Made by a program: the position numbers and the translations under genes. Shown here piece after piece: positions 23,807 through 31,688 of a stretch of DNA of 64,000 bases. The number at the start of each line of letters is the position of its first letter. The stretch's first letter is position 1. The stretch is taken from the IMG/VR virus record IMGVR_UViG_3300008952_000005, positions 62,001 through 126,000 of that record. One strand, given 5' to 3'. The DNA is from a virus. A model generated the notes under the pieces. That model saw nothing but the letters and a program-made list of their open reading frames with translations. It was not told the origin of the DNA and did not search any database.

Positions 23807-24487
23807 CTACTCCTTTAACACTTGAGCAATTTTTGTCATCATATTGATAACTCTTTTATCATAATTTTCAGTAGTTGAAAACTTATCTAACGTAGCAATC
23901 AACTGTACTGAATCTAACAGTTCACCTTTTTCTAATAGTTTTGCTCTTAATGCTCTAAACTCTTTGTATGCTGGGTGTTCATTTAATATTCTTATATATT
24001 CTTGAACACTATTACACTTCGTTTTAAAAACTCTTACTCGCCAAGGTGTGTCTTCACTCATACCAATAGGTAATAAACCTTTATCTTTATTCCAAGTCTT
24101 AATTCCAAATAAGTTATTTGCTTCTATACCAAATCTACTTGTACCCCAACCACTCTCTAAAGCGGCTTGTGCTGTCACCATTTGAATTGGTACTCTTTTA
24201 TCTGGTGGAGTTTTCCAATTTAAATAATCAACACACTTGTTTACTTCTATTATAAATTCTTTTTTATTTGTATATTCAAAACTAGGTTCGTGTAGTCCTA
24301 AATTTTCTGCCCAAATGGCGTGTTGTATTCTAGTTTCTTCCGTTGCTTTCTTAACTGCAATTGGATTTGGTGTAAATGTTCCCCAACCATATGCTAATGA
24401 AGATACAAAAACAACTACTAAAATTGCTTTAATCCACCAATATGTTTTTCTGAAAGCACCTGAATATTTTTTTAAGTTCAGTTTCAT
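23807..24487 (-). CDS. membrane-anchored glucosaminidase, Bax/FlgJ family
   Basis: 226 aa. A membrane segment (WIKAILVVVFVSSLAYGW) lies at residues about 17-35, so the enzyme is inserted with its catalytic domain outside. The core ALESGWGTSRFGIEANNLFG with IKTW after it is the N-acetylglucosaminidase (Bax/FlgJ) motif with Glu at the active site. It cuts the glycan strand of peptidoglycan, complementing the M15 peptidase at 20573. Possibly used in lysis or tail entry. It ends inside the next gene by one base. Confidence 0.82.
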   Translation of the reverse strand: MKLNLKKYSGAFRKTYWWIKAILVVVFVSSLAYGWGTFTPNPIAVKKATEETRIQHAIWAENLGLHEPSFEYTNKKEFIIEVNKCVDYLNWKTPPDKRVPIQMVTAQAALESGWGTSRFGIEANNLFGIKTWNKDKGLLPIGMSEDTPWRVRVFKTKCNSVQEYIRILNEHPAYKEFRALRAKLLEKGELLDSVQLIATLDKFSTTENYDKRVINMMTKIAQVLKE

Positions 24488-24768
24488 TAAAACCTCGCTA
24501 TCTGGTATTCATAACCACCAATTGATGGTGCATTTTTCTTTTGGACAAAACTTATCTTGTTCTGAAATTGTGCCATACGTTTAAATATCTTTTCTGCTTG
24601 TAGTTCAGTAAAGTTATCATATATGTCTTTTGACCAATCTCCAGTATAATAAGTCATAGAGAATTCACCGTTTTCATCATCTATAAACTGTTGTATTTTA
24701 TCTGGAACTTTTAATATTATTCTCTTTAAATAATAGTCTAGTTCCTTTGTCTTTCTCACTTCTGCCAT
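24487..24768 (-). CDS. hypothetical protein
   Basis: 93 aa, acidic and aromatic, with FSMTYYTGDWSKDIYDNFTE in the middle and VQKKNAPSIGGYEYQI near the end. No signal or membrane segment. A TATAAATA late box lies 16 bases upstream with an AAGGAT SD between, so it is likely late. Function unknown. Confidence 0.55.
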   Translation of the reverse strand: MAEVRKTKELDYYLKRIILKVPDKIQQFIDDENGEFSMTYYTGDWSKDIYDNFTELQAEKIFKRMAQFQNKISFVQKKNAPSIGGYEYQIARF

Positions 24769-24783
24769 AATATATCCTTTTTT

Positions 24784-24791
24784 TATTTATA
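24784..24791 (-). promoter_or_regulatory. late promoter TATAAATA
   Basis: Perfect TATAAATA on the minus strand, inside the last codons of the SprT-like gene, followed by AAGGAT and the ATG at 24768. Confidence 0.6.
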
Positions 24792-25209
24792 TATCTAATC
24801 CGACTGCTTTTAGTTTTGGTCTAAAACTAAAAAATGTATCGTTGTGATTTCCTGTATCACCTAAATTTACCATTTGATACAGATGGATCATTTCGTGTGC
24901 CAACGTATCAACAAATTCTTTTTTATTACTATAAAACTTTAACATTTCTAATACAAAGTTTCTAGTTCCTTTACCTATCTTATCATTTATTACAACTTGT
25001 CCTATGTAATTTCTTGGTCTATGTACCAACTCAATATCATTAAAGGGAGATAACTTATTATCAAACACGTGTTCATTAATAAGTTTAAAATACTTTTTGA
25101 TATCCTTATATGTAGTTTTATATTTTAACATCTTCACAGCAGAAAGTTCCTTCTTTAACTTTCTTTTGATTTTCTGCCTTTTTGTAACTGTTTTTGTTCT
25201 TTTAGCCAT
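24787..25209 (-). CDS. SprT-like metallopeptidase
   Basis: 140 aa. The motif LAHEMIHLYQMVNLGDTGNH contains HExxH plus a third His, typical of SprT-type zinc peptidases. The N-terminus is very basic (KRTKTVTKRQKIKRKLKKE), which may bind DNA. The family includes DNA-protein crosslink proteases. The phage role could be host or virion protein processing. Overlaps the preceding membrane-protein gene by 55 bases. Confidence 0.72.
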   Translation of the reverse strand: MAKRTKTVTKRQKIKRKLKKELSAVKMLKYKTTYKDIKKYFKLINEHVFDNKLSPFNDIELVHRPRNYIGQVVINDKIGKGTRNFVLEMLKFYSNKKEFVDTLAHEMIHLYQMVNLGDTGNHNDTFFSFRPKLKAVGLDI

Positions 25210-25346
25210 TCTCTTTTTCTTTTTCTATCCCCTAATTCTAAAATAACAAATAAAATCATACTCCCAAGAATTACTATTACTAATTCTCTAGGAATATATT
25301 GATATATCCAATGTAAAACGTTAACTATATTTTCAATTACACTCAT
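25155..25346 (-). CDS. small single-span membrane protein
   Basis: 63 aa from the second Met. One hydrophobic span (ELVIVILGSMILFVILELG) then a basic C-terminal tail. Overlaps the SprT gene 3' of it. Function unknown. Confidence 0.45.
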   Translation of the reverse strand: MSVIENIVNVLHWIYQYIPRELVIVILGSMILFVILELGDRKRKREWLKEQKQLQKGRKSKES

Positions 25347-25662
25347 AGTCACTATTCTTTAGAAGAGCACATTTAAACTCCTCATCATTTTTTTGTCTGA
25401 TTTCACTAGCAAGACTATCTAGTATATTTGGTAGGTGTTCTTGTATAACGCCACTAAACTCATTTATCATAGCGTATACTATCCTATGTAGTTCTGCCTC
25501 CATTAAAGCAGTAGTATCTACACCGTTGCCGTCAAGGTTTTCCTTGATAACGTGTGCTATAACTGCTTTATTATAATCATTTGCATTAGCAATATTGGAT
25601 AAACTAGTAAGTCCAAACCATATTACTAAATTCAATAGTATAATAAACATCACTTTTTTCAT
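25333..25662 (-). CDS. secreted helical protein
   Basis: 109 aa with a clear Sec signal ending ANAN-DYNK near residue 28. The mature part is helical (MEAELHRIVYAMINEFSGVI) and ends with two Cys (CALLKNSDYECN). A strong sigma70-type promoter lies 42 bases upstream, so it is probably early. Unknown function. Confidence 0.6.
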   Translation of the reverse strand: MKKVMFIILLNLVIWFGLTSLSNIANANDYNKAVIAHVIKENLDGNGVDTTALMEAELHRIVYAMINEFSGVIQEHLPNILDSLASEIRQKNDEEFKCALLKNSDYECN

Positions 25663-25703
25663 AATATATTCTCTCTTTCTATATTTATTGTTTATATGTA
25701 TCT

Positions 25704-25732
25704 ATTATACACAAAAACATATGGAAAGTCAA
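25704..25732 (-). promoter_or_regulatory. strong sigma70-type promoter
   Basis: TTGACT (25727-25732), 17 bases, perfect TATAAT (25704-25709). A leader of about 35 bases with AGAAAGAGAG precedes the ATG at 25662. One of the best consensus matches in the window. Confidence 0.78.
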
Positions 25733-25774
25733 GCACTTAAAATCAAGTAAAACCAAGTCTTTTTGACTATTGTT

Positions 25775-26299
25775 CTATTTTTGTTCTTCTTTTTGGTACA
25801 ATTCGTTCCATCTAAACGCTTCTTTTACTACAGAGTCGCTTAACCCTTTATATGCTCTATGTAATTCTTTATTCTTTACACTAAGCAATAATCTCGCTTC
25901 GTCCATATGTAATCCTTCTAACATTTGGATAAACAAAGTTTCTTTTTGAGTTCTTGTAGTTTTATTGTCTGCACCTCTAATAAAATGCCACAAACGTTTT
26001 GCTTCAGTTTTAAGTGTAGTATGTTCAGTACCTTTCGGTGCTGGATTTTCCATATAAGGAGGTGTACCGTCTGGTAACTCCCACTCAATACTAGGATCAA
26101 ATGATCCTTTTAAAAGCATCCTTAAAGATGGATGGTCATATTGTTTTAAGACCGCCAACTTTTTAGCTTTATCTTTTGCGTTATTTACTCTAGTTAAGAC
26201 TTCTGAAAATAGCAAGTCATCTGAACCAGCCGTAGCTGCCATTGCTTGCATTGAAGACTTACTTATTAATGATGGATGTTGTTTTGCTTCTTCTGCCAT
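25775..26299 (-). CDS. conserved marine T4-like phage protein (DUF6433-type)
   Basis: 174 aa from the second Met (MAEEAKQHPSLISKSSMQ). Contains VLKQYDHPSLRMLLKGSFDP, TPPYMENPAPKGTEHTTL and GLHMDEARLLLSVKNKEL, a pattern I associate with a conserved uncharacterised family in marine T4-like phages. Mostly helical, soluble. A TATAAATA box 35 bases upstream suggests late expression. Function unknown. Confidence 0.65.
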   Translation of the reverse strand: MAEEAKQHPSLISKSSMQAMAATAGSDDLLFSEVLTRVNNAKDKAKKLAVLKQYDHPSLRMLLKGSFDPSIEWELPDGTPPYMENPAPKGTEHTTLKTEAKRLWHFIRGADNKTTRTQKETLFIQMLEGLHMDEARLLLSVKNKELHRAYKGLSDSVVKEAFRWNELYQKEEQK

Positions 26300-26332
26300 T
26301 TTATACTCCAATTTCTAATATTAATCATATAT

Positions 26333-27217
26333 CTATTTATATAACTTATCTACTTGTTCCGCTGTCAATCTTCTCCCTATACTCCAAAATAGCGTCTTTT
26401 CTTTTGTAGTATCTATATTCTCTCTCATCCATTTATGTGCTTTACCTTCATATATATCGTCAATAAAGCCATTACCAACATCTTCCCATATGGGTTTTGA
26501 ATATGGATATGGTGTTTTGTACATTTCATAATCTTGAAACTTCTTAAAACCTGATTCAAGATTACTAAATTGATTTAAATACTCATTAATCTTTTTACTA
26601 CGGTCAACAAAGGTGACCCCTATAATTCTTTTTACCTTTTTCTTAAACTTCTCTATACCTTTTACTATACCTGCAAACTGTATACCACTACCAACTGAAA
26701 TTACTATATTATCTAACTTGTCAGGTATGTTTTTAACTTGATTAGCAACACTATCAAATATTGATTCAGGATTCGTAGCAGCACTATTACCAAACTTGAT
26801 TAACATATAACCTTTTTTAGATATTACTTTCTTTTTTAATCCACTATCTATTGCAACTGTATATCCGTGACCTGCAACGTTTTCAATATCAGCACCATAA
26901 TGTCTTGATAATCTTATCATATGGTGGGTGTCTATTGTTTTAGGTGTTGTACCACCTACACCTATGACGCATTTAAAACCAAAGTCTTTAGCAACTGCCG
27001 CTATGATAGGTGCTTGTGGACTATTAACAGATGAACCTGTAACTACTCCACCATTATATTTGTTTTTAATTTCATCTTTTAATTCTCTAAACAAACAAAT
27101 TGCCTGTCTTGTTTTTCCTCCATTAACATTATCTCTACCATAGGGAGCATAATAATCATCCCTTTTGTAATAAATGTTATTGTGAATTTCTACTGGAGTT
27201 AAATCAGTTGTTTTCAT
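26333..27217 (-). CDS. PLP-dependent enzyme, ACC deaminase/D-cysteine desulfhydrase family
   Basis: 294 aa. YYKRDDYYAPYGRDNVNGGK gives the PLP lysine at about residue 35 in the tryptophan-synthase-beta fold. VVTGSSVNSPQAPIIAAVAK contains the phosphate/carboxylate loop and later NIVISVGSGIQFAGIVKGI the phosphate cup. The family includes ACC deaminase and D-cysteine desulfhydrase; the reaction here cannot be fixed from sequence. It may supply carbon, nitrogen or sulfur from an amino acid. Overlaps the membrane protein gene by four bases. Confidence 0.75.
   Translation of the reverse strand: MKTTDLTPVEIHNNIYYKRDDYYAPYGRDNVNGGKTRQAICLFRELKDEIKNKYNGGVVTGSSVNSPQAPIIAAVAKDFGFKCVIGVGGTTPKTIDTHHMIRLSRHYGADIENVAGHGYTVAIDSGLKKKVISKKGYMLIKFGNSAATNPESIFDSVANQVKNIPDKLDNIVISVGSGIQFAGIVKGIEKFKKKVKRIIGVTFVDRSKKINEYLNQFSNLESGFKKFQDYEMYKTPYPYSKPIWEDVGNGFIDDIYEGKAHKWMRENIDTTKEKTLFWSIGRRLTAEQVDKLYK
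26334..26341 (-). promoter_or_regulatory. late promoter TATAAATA
   Basis: Perfect TATAAATA on the minus strand, embedded in the final codons of the PLP-enzyme gene. It faces the gene starting at 26299. Confidence 0.6.
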
Positions 27218-27513
27218 AGAGTTAATTTTAATGGTATCATACAGTTCTCACACTCTTCTGCTAAATGATAGTTTAATATACCCATTAAAAAAACTGCTAT
27301 TGCAACTGCATTTAAAAATATCAATGCTCTATCGTGCCACAACATACCAACAACAAACCAACCTGATACACCAACTAAATGTATGTACATATTTAAAGGA
27401 TAAACATCCATTGATGTTAATGCCATTGCCGATAGTATTATAAAGGAGCTAATCCATTTTATATACCAAGATAAATCGTGTAGAGGTGTTATTTTATTAA
27501 TTTCAAATTTCAT
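27214..27513 (-). CDS. multi-span membrane protein
   Basis: 99 aa, three to four hydrophobic segments (WISSFIILSAMALTSMDVYP, VGVSGWFVVGMLWHD, AIAVFLMGILNYHL), ending CENCMIPLKLTL. No family recognised. It is the first gene of the transcript from the promoter at 27542-27569. Confidence 0.55.
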   Translation of the reverse strand: MKFEINKITPLHDLSWYIKWISSFIILSAMALTSMDVYPLNMYIHLVGVSGWFVVGMLWHDRALIFLNAVAIAVFLMGILNYHLAEECENCMIPLKLTL

Positions 27514-27528
27514 AATTCCTTTTATTAA

Positions 27529-27569
27529 GACACAGGCGAATTTTATACATATATGGTCGCCTGTGTCAA
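27529..27569 (-). promoter_or_regulatory. promoter embedded in an 11-bp inverted repeat
   Basis: GACACAGGCGA (27529-27539) and TCGCCTGTGTC (27557-27567) are perfect inverted repeats around a 17-base loop. TTGACA (27564-27569) and TATAAA (27542-27547), spaced 16 bases, lie across and inside it. The structure could be an operator or an RNA hairpin before the ATG at 27513. Confidence 0.6.
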
Positions 27570-27597
27570 TCGTATTGGTTACGATTCAATTACGCAA

Positions 27598-27894
27598 TTA
27601 ATTATATGCGTATTCAGTACCGTACAGTTTAGTTATCCCAGCAGCTATAATAGCTTTTGTAGGAGTACCCAATCTATAAGATGTACCTGAAGATGATTTA
27701 TTAATATAAATCATATGACCTTTTGAACGTAGTTTATCAACCATCGCTCTTGGTGATTGTAGGTCAAATCTGTTTCTTAAAACTTTCCAAGAAACTGGCT
27801 CACCTTTCTCAAATAAGTTTACAACTTTTTGAGTTTTAGACAGTCTTTTTCTGCCTTTAGTTGCTGTTGCAACTTTACTTTTTGAAAAAAACAT
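27598..27894 (-). CDS. helix-turn-helix protein, probable transcription regulator
   Basis: 98 aa. After a basic N-terminus (KGRKRLSKTQKVVNLFEKG) comes a winged-helix-like stretch VSWKVLRNRFDLQSPRAMVD and KLRSKGHMIYINK, then SYRLGTPTKAIIAAGI. This resembles small wHTH proteins of marine T4-like phages that may repress or activate phage promoters. Its target is unknown; the inverted repeat at 27529 lies just downstream of its own stop. Confidence 0.62.
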   Translation of the reverse strand: MFFSKSKVATATKGRKRLSKTQKVVNLFEKGEPVSWKVLRNRFDLQSPRAMVDKLRSKGHMIYINKSSSGTSYRLGTPTKAIIAAGITKLYGTEYAYN

Positions 27895-27939
27895 AATGTT
27901 TCTTCCTCCTTTGTTTTGCTTTTTAAAGTCTGCATAGGA

Positions 27940-28101
27940 CTATTCCTCAACGGAATTCTTTAATTTCTCACACTTACTACTATCACCTAAACAATCAAAA
28001 AATTTACCCATTGCGTCTAGTTTAGGTGTATCTTTTAACCCTTTAGCACAACCCATAAAAGTAAGCATTATTAATATCATTAAACTATTTCTTATCATCA
28101 T
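27940..28101 (-). CDS. small lipoprotein
   Basis: 53 aa. MMIRNSLMILIMLTFMGCAK is a lipoprotein signal with lipobox FMGC. The mature peptide (DTPKLDAMGKFFDCLGD) has two cysteines likely to pair. Its start overlaps the stop of the upstream gene. Function unknown. Confidence 0.55.
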   Translation of the reverse strand: MMIRNSLMILIMLTFMGCAKGLKDTPKLDAMGKFFDCLGDSSKCEKLKNSVEE

Positions 28102-28600
28102 CACCGTTCAAATCCATATCAGACTCAAACATATCTGATCCATCTTGTAAATCATTTAACTCTTCTTTAAATTCTTTATTAAAAATATTTCTTTGTTTAT
28201 TTGGTTTTGCTTTCATAAAATCTGAATAATCTATCCTGGCAGCGGATGCTCTACCCATTTTATTAAATTTTATCATTACCATTTTATTTGACATTAATTG
28301 AGCAGCGTGTGCCATATCAAAATCTCTATAAATTAAACCTCTTATACAATCAATAACTAACGCAAGGTCTTTAGTAAATGTTTGTTTTGAAGTCTTTAAT
28401 CCCATATCATTAAATTTTCTTAATAAATCAAATCCAATTTCATCTACACTATGTTCAATAAAATCTCTAGTTTGTTGCTCTTTTAATCGTTTTGTAAATG
28501 GGGATTCTTGTGGTTTTGTAATTCTTTTTTTAATTCTGTTTTCAGGAAATAAAATTAATTTGCCTTTTTTATCTTTATCTTTAGTCACGGATAATCTCAC
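28085..28600 (-). CDS. hypothetical protein, conserved in marine T4-like phages
   Basis: 171 aa. Basic N-terminus, helical middle with RDFIEHSVDEIGFDLLRKF and KDLALVIDCIRGLIYRDFD, acidic C-terminus ending DDDKK. No catalytic motif seen. Family looks familiar from marine T4-like phages without a named role. Confidence 0.55.
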   Translation of the reverse strand: MRLSVTKDKDKKGKLILFPENRIKKRITKPQESPFTKRLKEQQTRDFIEHSVDEIGFDLLRKFNDMGLKTSKQTFTKDLALVIDCIRGLIYRDFDMAHAAQLMSNKMVMIKFNKMGRASAARIDYSDFMKAKPNKQRNIFNKEFKEELNDLQDGSDMFESDMDLNGDDDKK

Positions 28601-28874
28601 CTTTAAAATTCACTACACCTTTATTATTAAAATATTCTATAAGTTGATTATATCCACCGACTAGTTCTCCATCAATCTTGATTTGAGGCATTGCTCTTAC
28701 CTTCTTACCAATGTCCTTAATCATTTCGTCAACTGACTTAAATTCTTCTAATTTCTTTTCTGTAAAGATTAGACCAAGTCCCTTTAGAAGGGACTTTGCC
28801 TTCACACAGTATACACAATTTTGTTTTGAATATACTGTGATATCTTTAATTGCTAACTTCTTTATCATTGTCAT
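28581..28874 (-). CDS. glutaredoxin
   Basis: 97 aa. The CVYC active site follows ITVYSKQN. The cis-Pro segment is MPQIKIDGELVGGYNQL, with the GG substrate-binding turn. It would reduce ribonucleotide reductase (NrdAB at 46670-50762) or other disulfides using host glutathione. Overlaps upstream LPP20-like and downstream genes by 20-30 bases, so it is co-transcribed. Confidence 0.88.
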   Translation of the reverse strand: MTMIKKLAIKDITVYSKQNCVYCVKAKSLLKGLGLIFTEKKLEEFKSVDEMIKDIGKKVRAMPQIKIDGELVGGYNQLIEYFNNKGVVNFKGEIIRD

Positions 28875-29469
28875 CCTCTTTTTTCATAAGATTTTCAAAT
28901 GACTTGTTAGCGTGATACTTTAAGTTATAAGCGTCTGTAGCTTGTTCAATTGTATAGTTGAACATTTTATTATATTCACCTAATGGCAATCTCAAACCTA
29001 TCCAAGCTCTATAGTAACCGTTCTTTGTTAAGGTTACGTCTTGAGCAAAGATTTCATATCCTCTAACTGGTGTATCTTTAATAATATTGACCAATACAGA
29101 TTCTACTTCACTAACAACTGTCTTACTGTTTGATTTACCAATTTCAGTAATAAATTGTTTTGACTCTTTATTCATCTCCCCTTTGATAATGTCTGCTATT
29201 TCAGCTTTCGCTATCATTTTAGCTTTCTCAATTGCGAGATTTAAGTCTGGTGAAACGCTAGTACCAACTCCAAATATACATTGCTTTTCCTTCTCTTTAC
29301 CGAATCTTGCTATATCACAAGCTTCCTTTTCAGAAAAATCAGCCATATACCATTTTGGAACAGTATTAACTACTTTACCTTTTTCACTTTTGATTTTATA
29401 ATTAGCAGCACAATTAGTCAATAATAGACCTAGTACTGTAACTGATAAAATCTTAATGTATTTGTTCAT
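28846..29469 (-). CDS. LPP20-family lipoprotein
   Basis: 207 aa. Signal with lipobox LLTNC (residues 16-20). The mature part has VPKWYMADFSEKEACDIARF, CIFGVGTSVSPDLNLAIEKA and a beta-rich C-terminus (GYYRAWIGLRLPLGEYN), in line with LPP20-type lipoproteins. A strong promoter upstream (TTGACT-17-TATAAT) plus AAGGAG suggests high early expression. The role in phage biology is unknown. Confidence 0.65.
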   Translation of the reverse strand: MNKYIKILSVTVLGLLLTNCAANYKIKSEKGKVVNTVPKWYMADFSEKEACDIARFGKEKEKQCIFGVGTSVSPDLNLAIEKAKMIAKAEIADIIKGEMNKESKQFITEIGKSNSKTVVSEVESVLVNIIKDTPVRGYEIFAQDVTLTKNGYYRAWIGLRLPLGEYNKMFNYTIEQATDAYNLKYHANKSFENLMKKEDDNDKEVSN

Positions 29470-29612
29470 TAGTTTTTCACACTCCTTTGTACATTATATA
29501 ACAGTTCTTGCAATAAGTCAATGCTAGATTGAGCATAACCCAAAAATTCTGTAGCACTTACTCCATATACAATAACTAATAGGAGAGCAATTATGATTAT
29601 ATTTTTAATCAT
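29469..29612 (-). CDS. small signal-peptide protein
   Basis: 47 aa. N-terminal hydrophobic stretch (IKNIIIIALLLVIVYGVSA) ends in a possible signal-peptidase site, then a short helix. One-base overlap with each neighbour. The promoter of the LPP20-like gene lies inside it. Function unknown. Confidence 0.5.
   Translation of the reverse strand: MIKNIIIIALLLVIVYGVSATEFLGYAQSSIDLLQELLYNVQRSVKN
29493..29521 (-). promoter_or_regulatory. strong sigma70-type promoter
   Basis: TTGACT (29516-29521), 17 bases, TATAAT (29493-29498). AAGGAG lies between this and the ATG at 29469, with a leader of about 17 bases. Located inside a small upstream gene. Confidence 0.78.
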
Positions 29613-30112
29613 TATTTTACCTTCCATTCTCCGTACTCATCTAAACACACTTTTCCGTACGATTTAAAAGCGTGATTCTTACGACTATAATATCTGCAAT
29701 ACTCTGGTGTAGCAGTATTACGGTAGTAAAACTGGGCAAAAAGTTCCCAATAAGAAGGTGTATCTATACCACTACTTCCATCGGAACAATATAATTTCTC
29801 TTCTTTGGATATATTTCCATTTGACTCTTGTTTAATAATAACTTTTATATAACAAAATTGTTCAGTATCATTTTTAGTTACTGGTTTAACATTATCATAT
29901 AATATCTTTTGAGAACCATCTACAACTTTTGTACTACGTTGTATAGTTCCATCTGGATTATGCCACTCTATTTCCATTACTTCAGCAGTTTTTTCAAATT
30001 CTTTTTTATTTAAATCACAATCAACACACGCTTGAGCACCACTTACTGCATAAGCACACATTAATAATATTATTAATATTGTTGTTGCTAAAATTTTATC
30101 TATATTCCACAT
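29612..30112 (-). CDS. secreted Cys-rich protein
   Basis: 166 aa from the ATG at 30112, chosen for its TAATG overlap with the preceding stop. Signal segment ILATTILIILLMCAYAVSGA, then a mature region with seven or more Cys (CVDCDLN; CYIKVIIKQ; LYCSDG; YCRYYS). Possibly disulfide-stabilised in the periplasm. No family recognised. Confidence 0.6.
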   Translation of the reverse strand: MWNIDKILATTILIILLMCAYAVSGAQACVDCDLNKKEFEKTAEVMEIEWHNPDGTIQRSTKVVDGSQKILYDNVKPVTKNDTEQFCYIKVIIKQESNGNISKEEKLYCSDGSSGIDTPSYWELFAQFYYRNTATPEYCRYYSRKNHAFKSYGKVCLDEYGEWKVK

Positions 30113-30606
30113 TAATTTTGTACCAATCCTTCTGGTTTTTCTATCCATCTGCCATCTGGCAACTGACAAGCAGTTCCAAAAATAACTTCTCTATTAACTC
30201 TACCAATTCCAATCATTGGCCAACCTGATGTTATATCTACTGTATGGTCATAATTTTTACATATTATTGGTCCAATCATATATGACCTTGTTATGTGTAT
30301 AATTCCTCCATTGCCTGATTGTGAATTATACCAATTTGTATAAGATGAACCGTGTCCACTTGTATTTAAATGGTCTACAAAAACAGCATTATGTACATCT
30401 TTATCACTTTTATATAAAATTTCTGCACCAGCAAAAGCAGAACCAACAGCACACGTTGCTATCAAATAAGGATTATCTCCTATATACTGTAAGCATATTG
30501 TTGTTCCTGTTGTTGCACCTAACACGGCACCTGTATGTGACCTGTTAGCACAATTTGTTAGTAATATACTAACTAGTAAAATCCATATTATTCTTGCGTA
30601 TCTCAT
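30112..30606 (-). CDS. lipoprotein with glycine-zipper-like segment
   Basis: 164 aa from the ATG at 30606. Signal IIWILLVSILLTNCANRSHT has lipobox LLTNC, followed by GAVLGATTGTTICLQYIG and AVGSAFAGAEILY, which resemble glycine-zipper outer-membrane proteins. The end contains two extra Cys. An alternative start lies at 30630. Function unknown. Confidence 0.6.
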   Translation of the reverse strand: MRYARIIWILLVSILLTNCANRSHTGAVLGATTGTTICLQYIGDNPYLIATCAVGSAFAGAEILYKSDKDVHNAVFVDHLNTSGHGSSYTNWYNSQSGNGGIIHITRSYMIGPIICKNYDHTVDITSGWPMIGIGRVNREVIFGTACQLPDGRWIEKPEGLVQN

Positions 30607-30778
30607 CACATATTTTCTGACTATTAACACTCTTTACAATGTAATAATCTTCGTTATTATCAATTACATAATTATTAAAACCTTTTTGCTGCCAGAACGT
30701 TTGAGCTCTAGCAGTAATAGGTCTGAAATAATGTGTACCATCATTGGCACTTGTACAAACAAAATCTCCTGTACTCAT
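30569..30778 (-). CDS. small soluble protein
   Basis: 69 aa, MSTGDFVCTSANDGTHYFRP onwards, with WQQKGFNNYVIDNNEDYYIV in the middle. No signal. Its stop shares the start region of the next lipoprotein gene. Function unknown. Confidence 0.5.
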   Translation of the reverse strand: MSTGDFVCTSANDGTHYFRPITARAQTFWQQKGFNNYVIDNNEDYYIVKSVNSQKICDEIRKNNMDFTS

Positions 30779-30993
30779 TAATTACTCCAGTTAAACATTT
30801 TTTTAAATTTCGCAATAGTACTAGCAATTTGGTCTTTACCTTCTTGCCATTTAACTTTTTGGAAATCTACCGTAGATTGCTTCTCATTAGCAAACCACGT
30901 ATTTACTGCATTAATTTTATCTTCAACCATTGTACCTGCGTTAGCAGAAGTTGACAGCATAATTAATACTAGTATTGACATCAAAGTTTTCAT
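30778..30993 (-). CDS. small secreted protein
   Basis: 71 aa. Signal MKTLMSILVLIMLSTSANAG cut near residue 19, then a helical mature peptide (DFQKVKWQEGKDQIASTIAK). One-base overlap with the next gene. Function unknown. Confidence 0.6.
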   Translation of the reverse strand: MKTLMSILVLIMLSTSANAGTMVEDKINAVNTWFANEKQSTVDFQKVKWQEGKDQIASTIAKFKKMFNWSN

Positions 30994-31006
30994 AATATTC
31001 TCCTTA

Positions 31007-31315
31007 TTAATGTATACTCGCTTTTTTAAACGGTTCTATCTTATCTTTTGATTGATAAACCGTGTCCATTATTCCGTCATAATCTGCACTAGGCATTACT
31101 GACTTCATAATTTTTAATGTTTGACCCAAAATTGTCATATGTACCATAATAGGATCATTAACTTTTTCAGTTTCTAATCTCACCCATTCGTGAAAATCAT
31201 CACAAACAGTTTGTTGTGGGTCAAAAATTTCTTTAATTGTTGGTTTTGGCATATTATCTTTTATAGTTTCTATTCTTTCTTCTACTTCTATAATATGAAT
31301 CTTCTCCTCCGTCAT
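31007..31315 (-). CDS. hypothetical acidic protein
   Basis: 102 aa from the ATG at 31315, preceded by AAGGAG. A longer frame to 31360 overlaps the upstream gene more. Contains FDPQQTVCDDFHEWVRLETE and a helical C-terminus. Function unknown. Confidence 0.55.
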   Translation of the reverse strand: MTEEKIHIIEVEERIETIKDNMPKPTIKEIFDPQQTVCDDFHEWVRLETEKVNDPIMVHMTILGQTLKIMKSVMPSADYDGIMDTVYQSKDKIEPFKKASIH

Positions 31316-31631
31316 CTTCTCCTTCGGATTCAGAAGTTTCAAAAGCCATTTGTTCAGCATAAGTTCTGCCGAATACTCTTTTATAGAAATGGTCTCTTGG
31401 ATTTTCAGAAGAATAAGCAGTTATTAAACTGTCCCACTTAATATTTACATCATATAGTCCTGGGTCTTTCTCGTTCAGTTCTTTATGGTCTTTACAAAAC
31501 TGCAATCTATTTGTATGGATATCGTTCTCTTTTTCTTCGTCTGTTTTCTTGTCTGATAGTTCAATGTCTTTTTGTTTTGCAACATTAAACTCTTTGTAGA
31601 TGTTCTCTTTATTATATATTACACTACTCAT
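31254..31631 (-). CDS. hypothetical protein, acidic tail
   Basis: 125 aa from the ATG at 31631, selected because AAAGGAA precedes it and a sigma70-type promoter lies just upstream. Charged throughout, with WDSLITAYSSENPRDHFYKR and an acidic stretch (SESEGEDDGGEDS) followed by a basic end (RSRRKNRNYKR). Function unknown. Confidence 0.55.
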   Translation of the reverse strand: MSSVIYNKENIYKEFNVAKQKDIELSDKKTDEEKENDIHTNRLQFCKDHKELNEKDPGLYDVNIKWDSLITAYSSENPRDHFYKRVFGRTYAEQMAFETSESEGEDDGGEDSYYRSRRKNRNYKR

Positions 31632-31659
31632 AATGTATGTTCCTTTCTCAATTGTCTTA

Positions 31660-31688
31660 ATATTAACATAAATCGTTGCTAATGTCAA
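31660..31688 (-). promoter_or_regulatory. sigma70-type promoter
   Basis: TTGACA (31683-31688), 17 bases, TAATAT (31660-31665). A leader of about 20 bases with AAAGGAA precedes the ATG at 31631. Confidence 0.65.
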
